5,345 nt of DNA from Chlorobiota bacterium (lineage in GTDB: Bacteria > Bacteroidota > Bacteroidia > Bacteroidales > JAADGE01). The notes below the pieces were generated by a model, which saw nothing but the letters and a program-made list of their open reading frames with translations, was not told the origin of the DNA and did no database searches. Positions 5,086-5,345 of this stretch are shown one piece after another. Position numbers and translations under genes: made by a program. The stretch is from the NCBI GenBank assembly GCA_013153575.1, contig JAADEE010000199.1:1-5345 (forward strand), written 5' to 3'. Numbering within the stretch: the first letter of the stretch is position 1; each line of letters opens with the position of its first letter.

Positions 5086-5345
5086 TCATAGTTTTATAGC
5101 TTTAATCATATGTCTTTTTCCTATAGGGCCTTTTAGTCTTTTTACAAAAAATCCTGAATTTCTAAGTGCTTGTTTAACAGTTCCTTTTGCCGAGTAGGTT
5201 ACAAGTATTCCATTTTTATTTGTTGCATCAAAAAGTATTTTAAATATTGTGTTTGTCCAAAGTTTTGGTTGTTTGTCTGGTGCAAAAGCATCAAAATAAA
5301 TTAAATCAAATTTTTTATGTGGAATGTAATTTTTTAAGTCAATTT
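5086..5345 (-). CDS. mnmD: tRNA 5-methylaminomethyl-2-thiouridine methyltransferase MnmD (partial, N-terminus beyond window)
   Basis: Only the last 85 residues are present; the gene runs off the right edge and ends at TGA (5086-5088). The sequence shows the family core FDLIYFDAFAPDKQPKLW, then a strand and loop NKNGILVTYSAKGTVKQALRNSGF, then the ending VKRLKGPIGKRHMIKAI. This matches the Methyltransf_30 (formerly DUF752) family, equivalent to the N-terminal methyltransferase half of E. coli MnmC. MnmD uses S-adenosylmethionine to complete the mnm5s2U wobble modification at position 34 of certain tRNAs. Bacteroidota generally have MnmD without the fused oxidase domain, and the immediate stop after the methyltransferase domain here fits that, because in MnmC the oxidase follows it. 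No clear terminator follows the stop. Confidence 0.92.
   Translation of the reverse strand, partial: IDLKNYIPHKKFDLIYFDAFAPDKQPKLWTNTIFKILFDATNKNGILVTYSAKGTVKQALRNSGFFVKRLKGPIGKRHMIKAIKL

Noticed and set aside
5050..5088. Terminator for mnmD
   Set aside because: Two weak inverted repeats exist (5072-5088 and 5050-5068), but one overlaps the stop codon without a U tract and the other is made only of A-T pairs.

Overview
The window is about 70-75% A+T. Several traits point to a member of the Bacteroidota, probably an uncultured or anaerobic lineage. No gene has a Shine-Dalgarno site. Several starts are preceded by the Bacteroidota -7 promoter box TAnnTTTG. Two exported proteins have signal peptides ending in FSQ or GYGQ. 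The gene families (stand-alone MnmD, bacterial GGGP synthase, DUF1573 protein) are also typical of that phylum. All assignments rest on motif recognition; no database search was run.

Layout. Positions 1-182 are an A+T-rich leader with a less A+T-rich patch at the extreme left edge. A plus-strand mtnA-type isomerase (183-1190) converges, with a 7-base gap, on a minus-strand gene for an exported TPR-repeat protein (1198-3012). That gene is divergent from a small XRE-type regulator (3128-3373, plus strand). The control region between them carries promoter boxes pointing both ways and an inverted repeat. The regulator converges, with a 12-base gap, on a minus-strand geranylgeranylglyceryl-phosphate synthase homologue (3386-4108, GTG start). 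After a 231-base intergenic stretch come a minus-strand tRNA-Leu(GAG) with its own terminator, a minus-strand DUF1573-like exported protein (4533-4955) with a strong terminator, and the C-terminal 85 residues of mnmD (5086-5345), which runs off the right edge.

The genes do not form one pathway. They are mostly single housekeeping units: a methylthioribose-phosphate-type isomerase, an ether-lipid-type prenyltransferase, a tRNA, a tRNA wobble-base modification enzyme and two envelope proteins. I do not see a convincing new multi-gene system. The points most worth checking are the archaeal-type lipid enzyme in a bacterium, the head-on promoter arrangement between the TPR and XRE genes, the XRE protein that stops right after its DNA-binding domain, and the DUF1573-like protein without cysteines.
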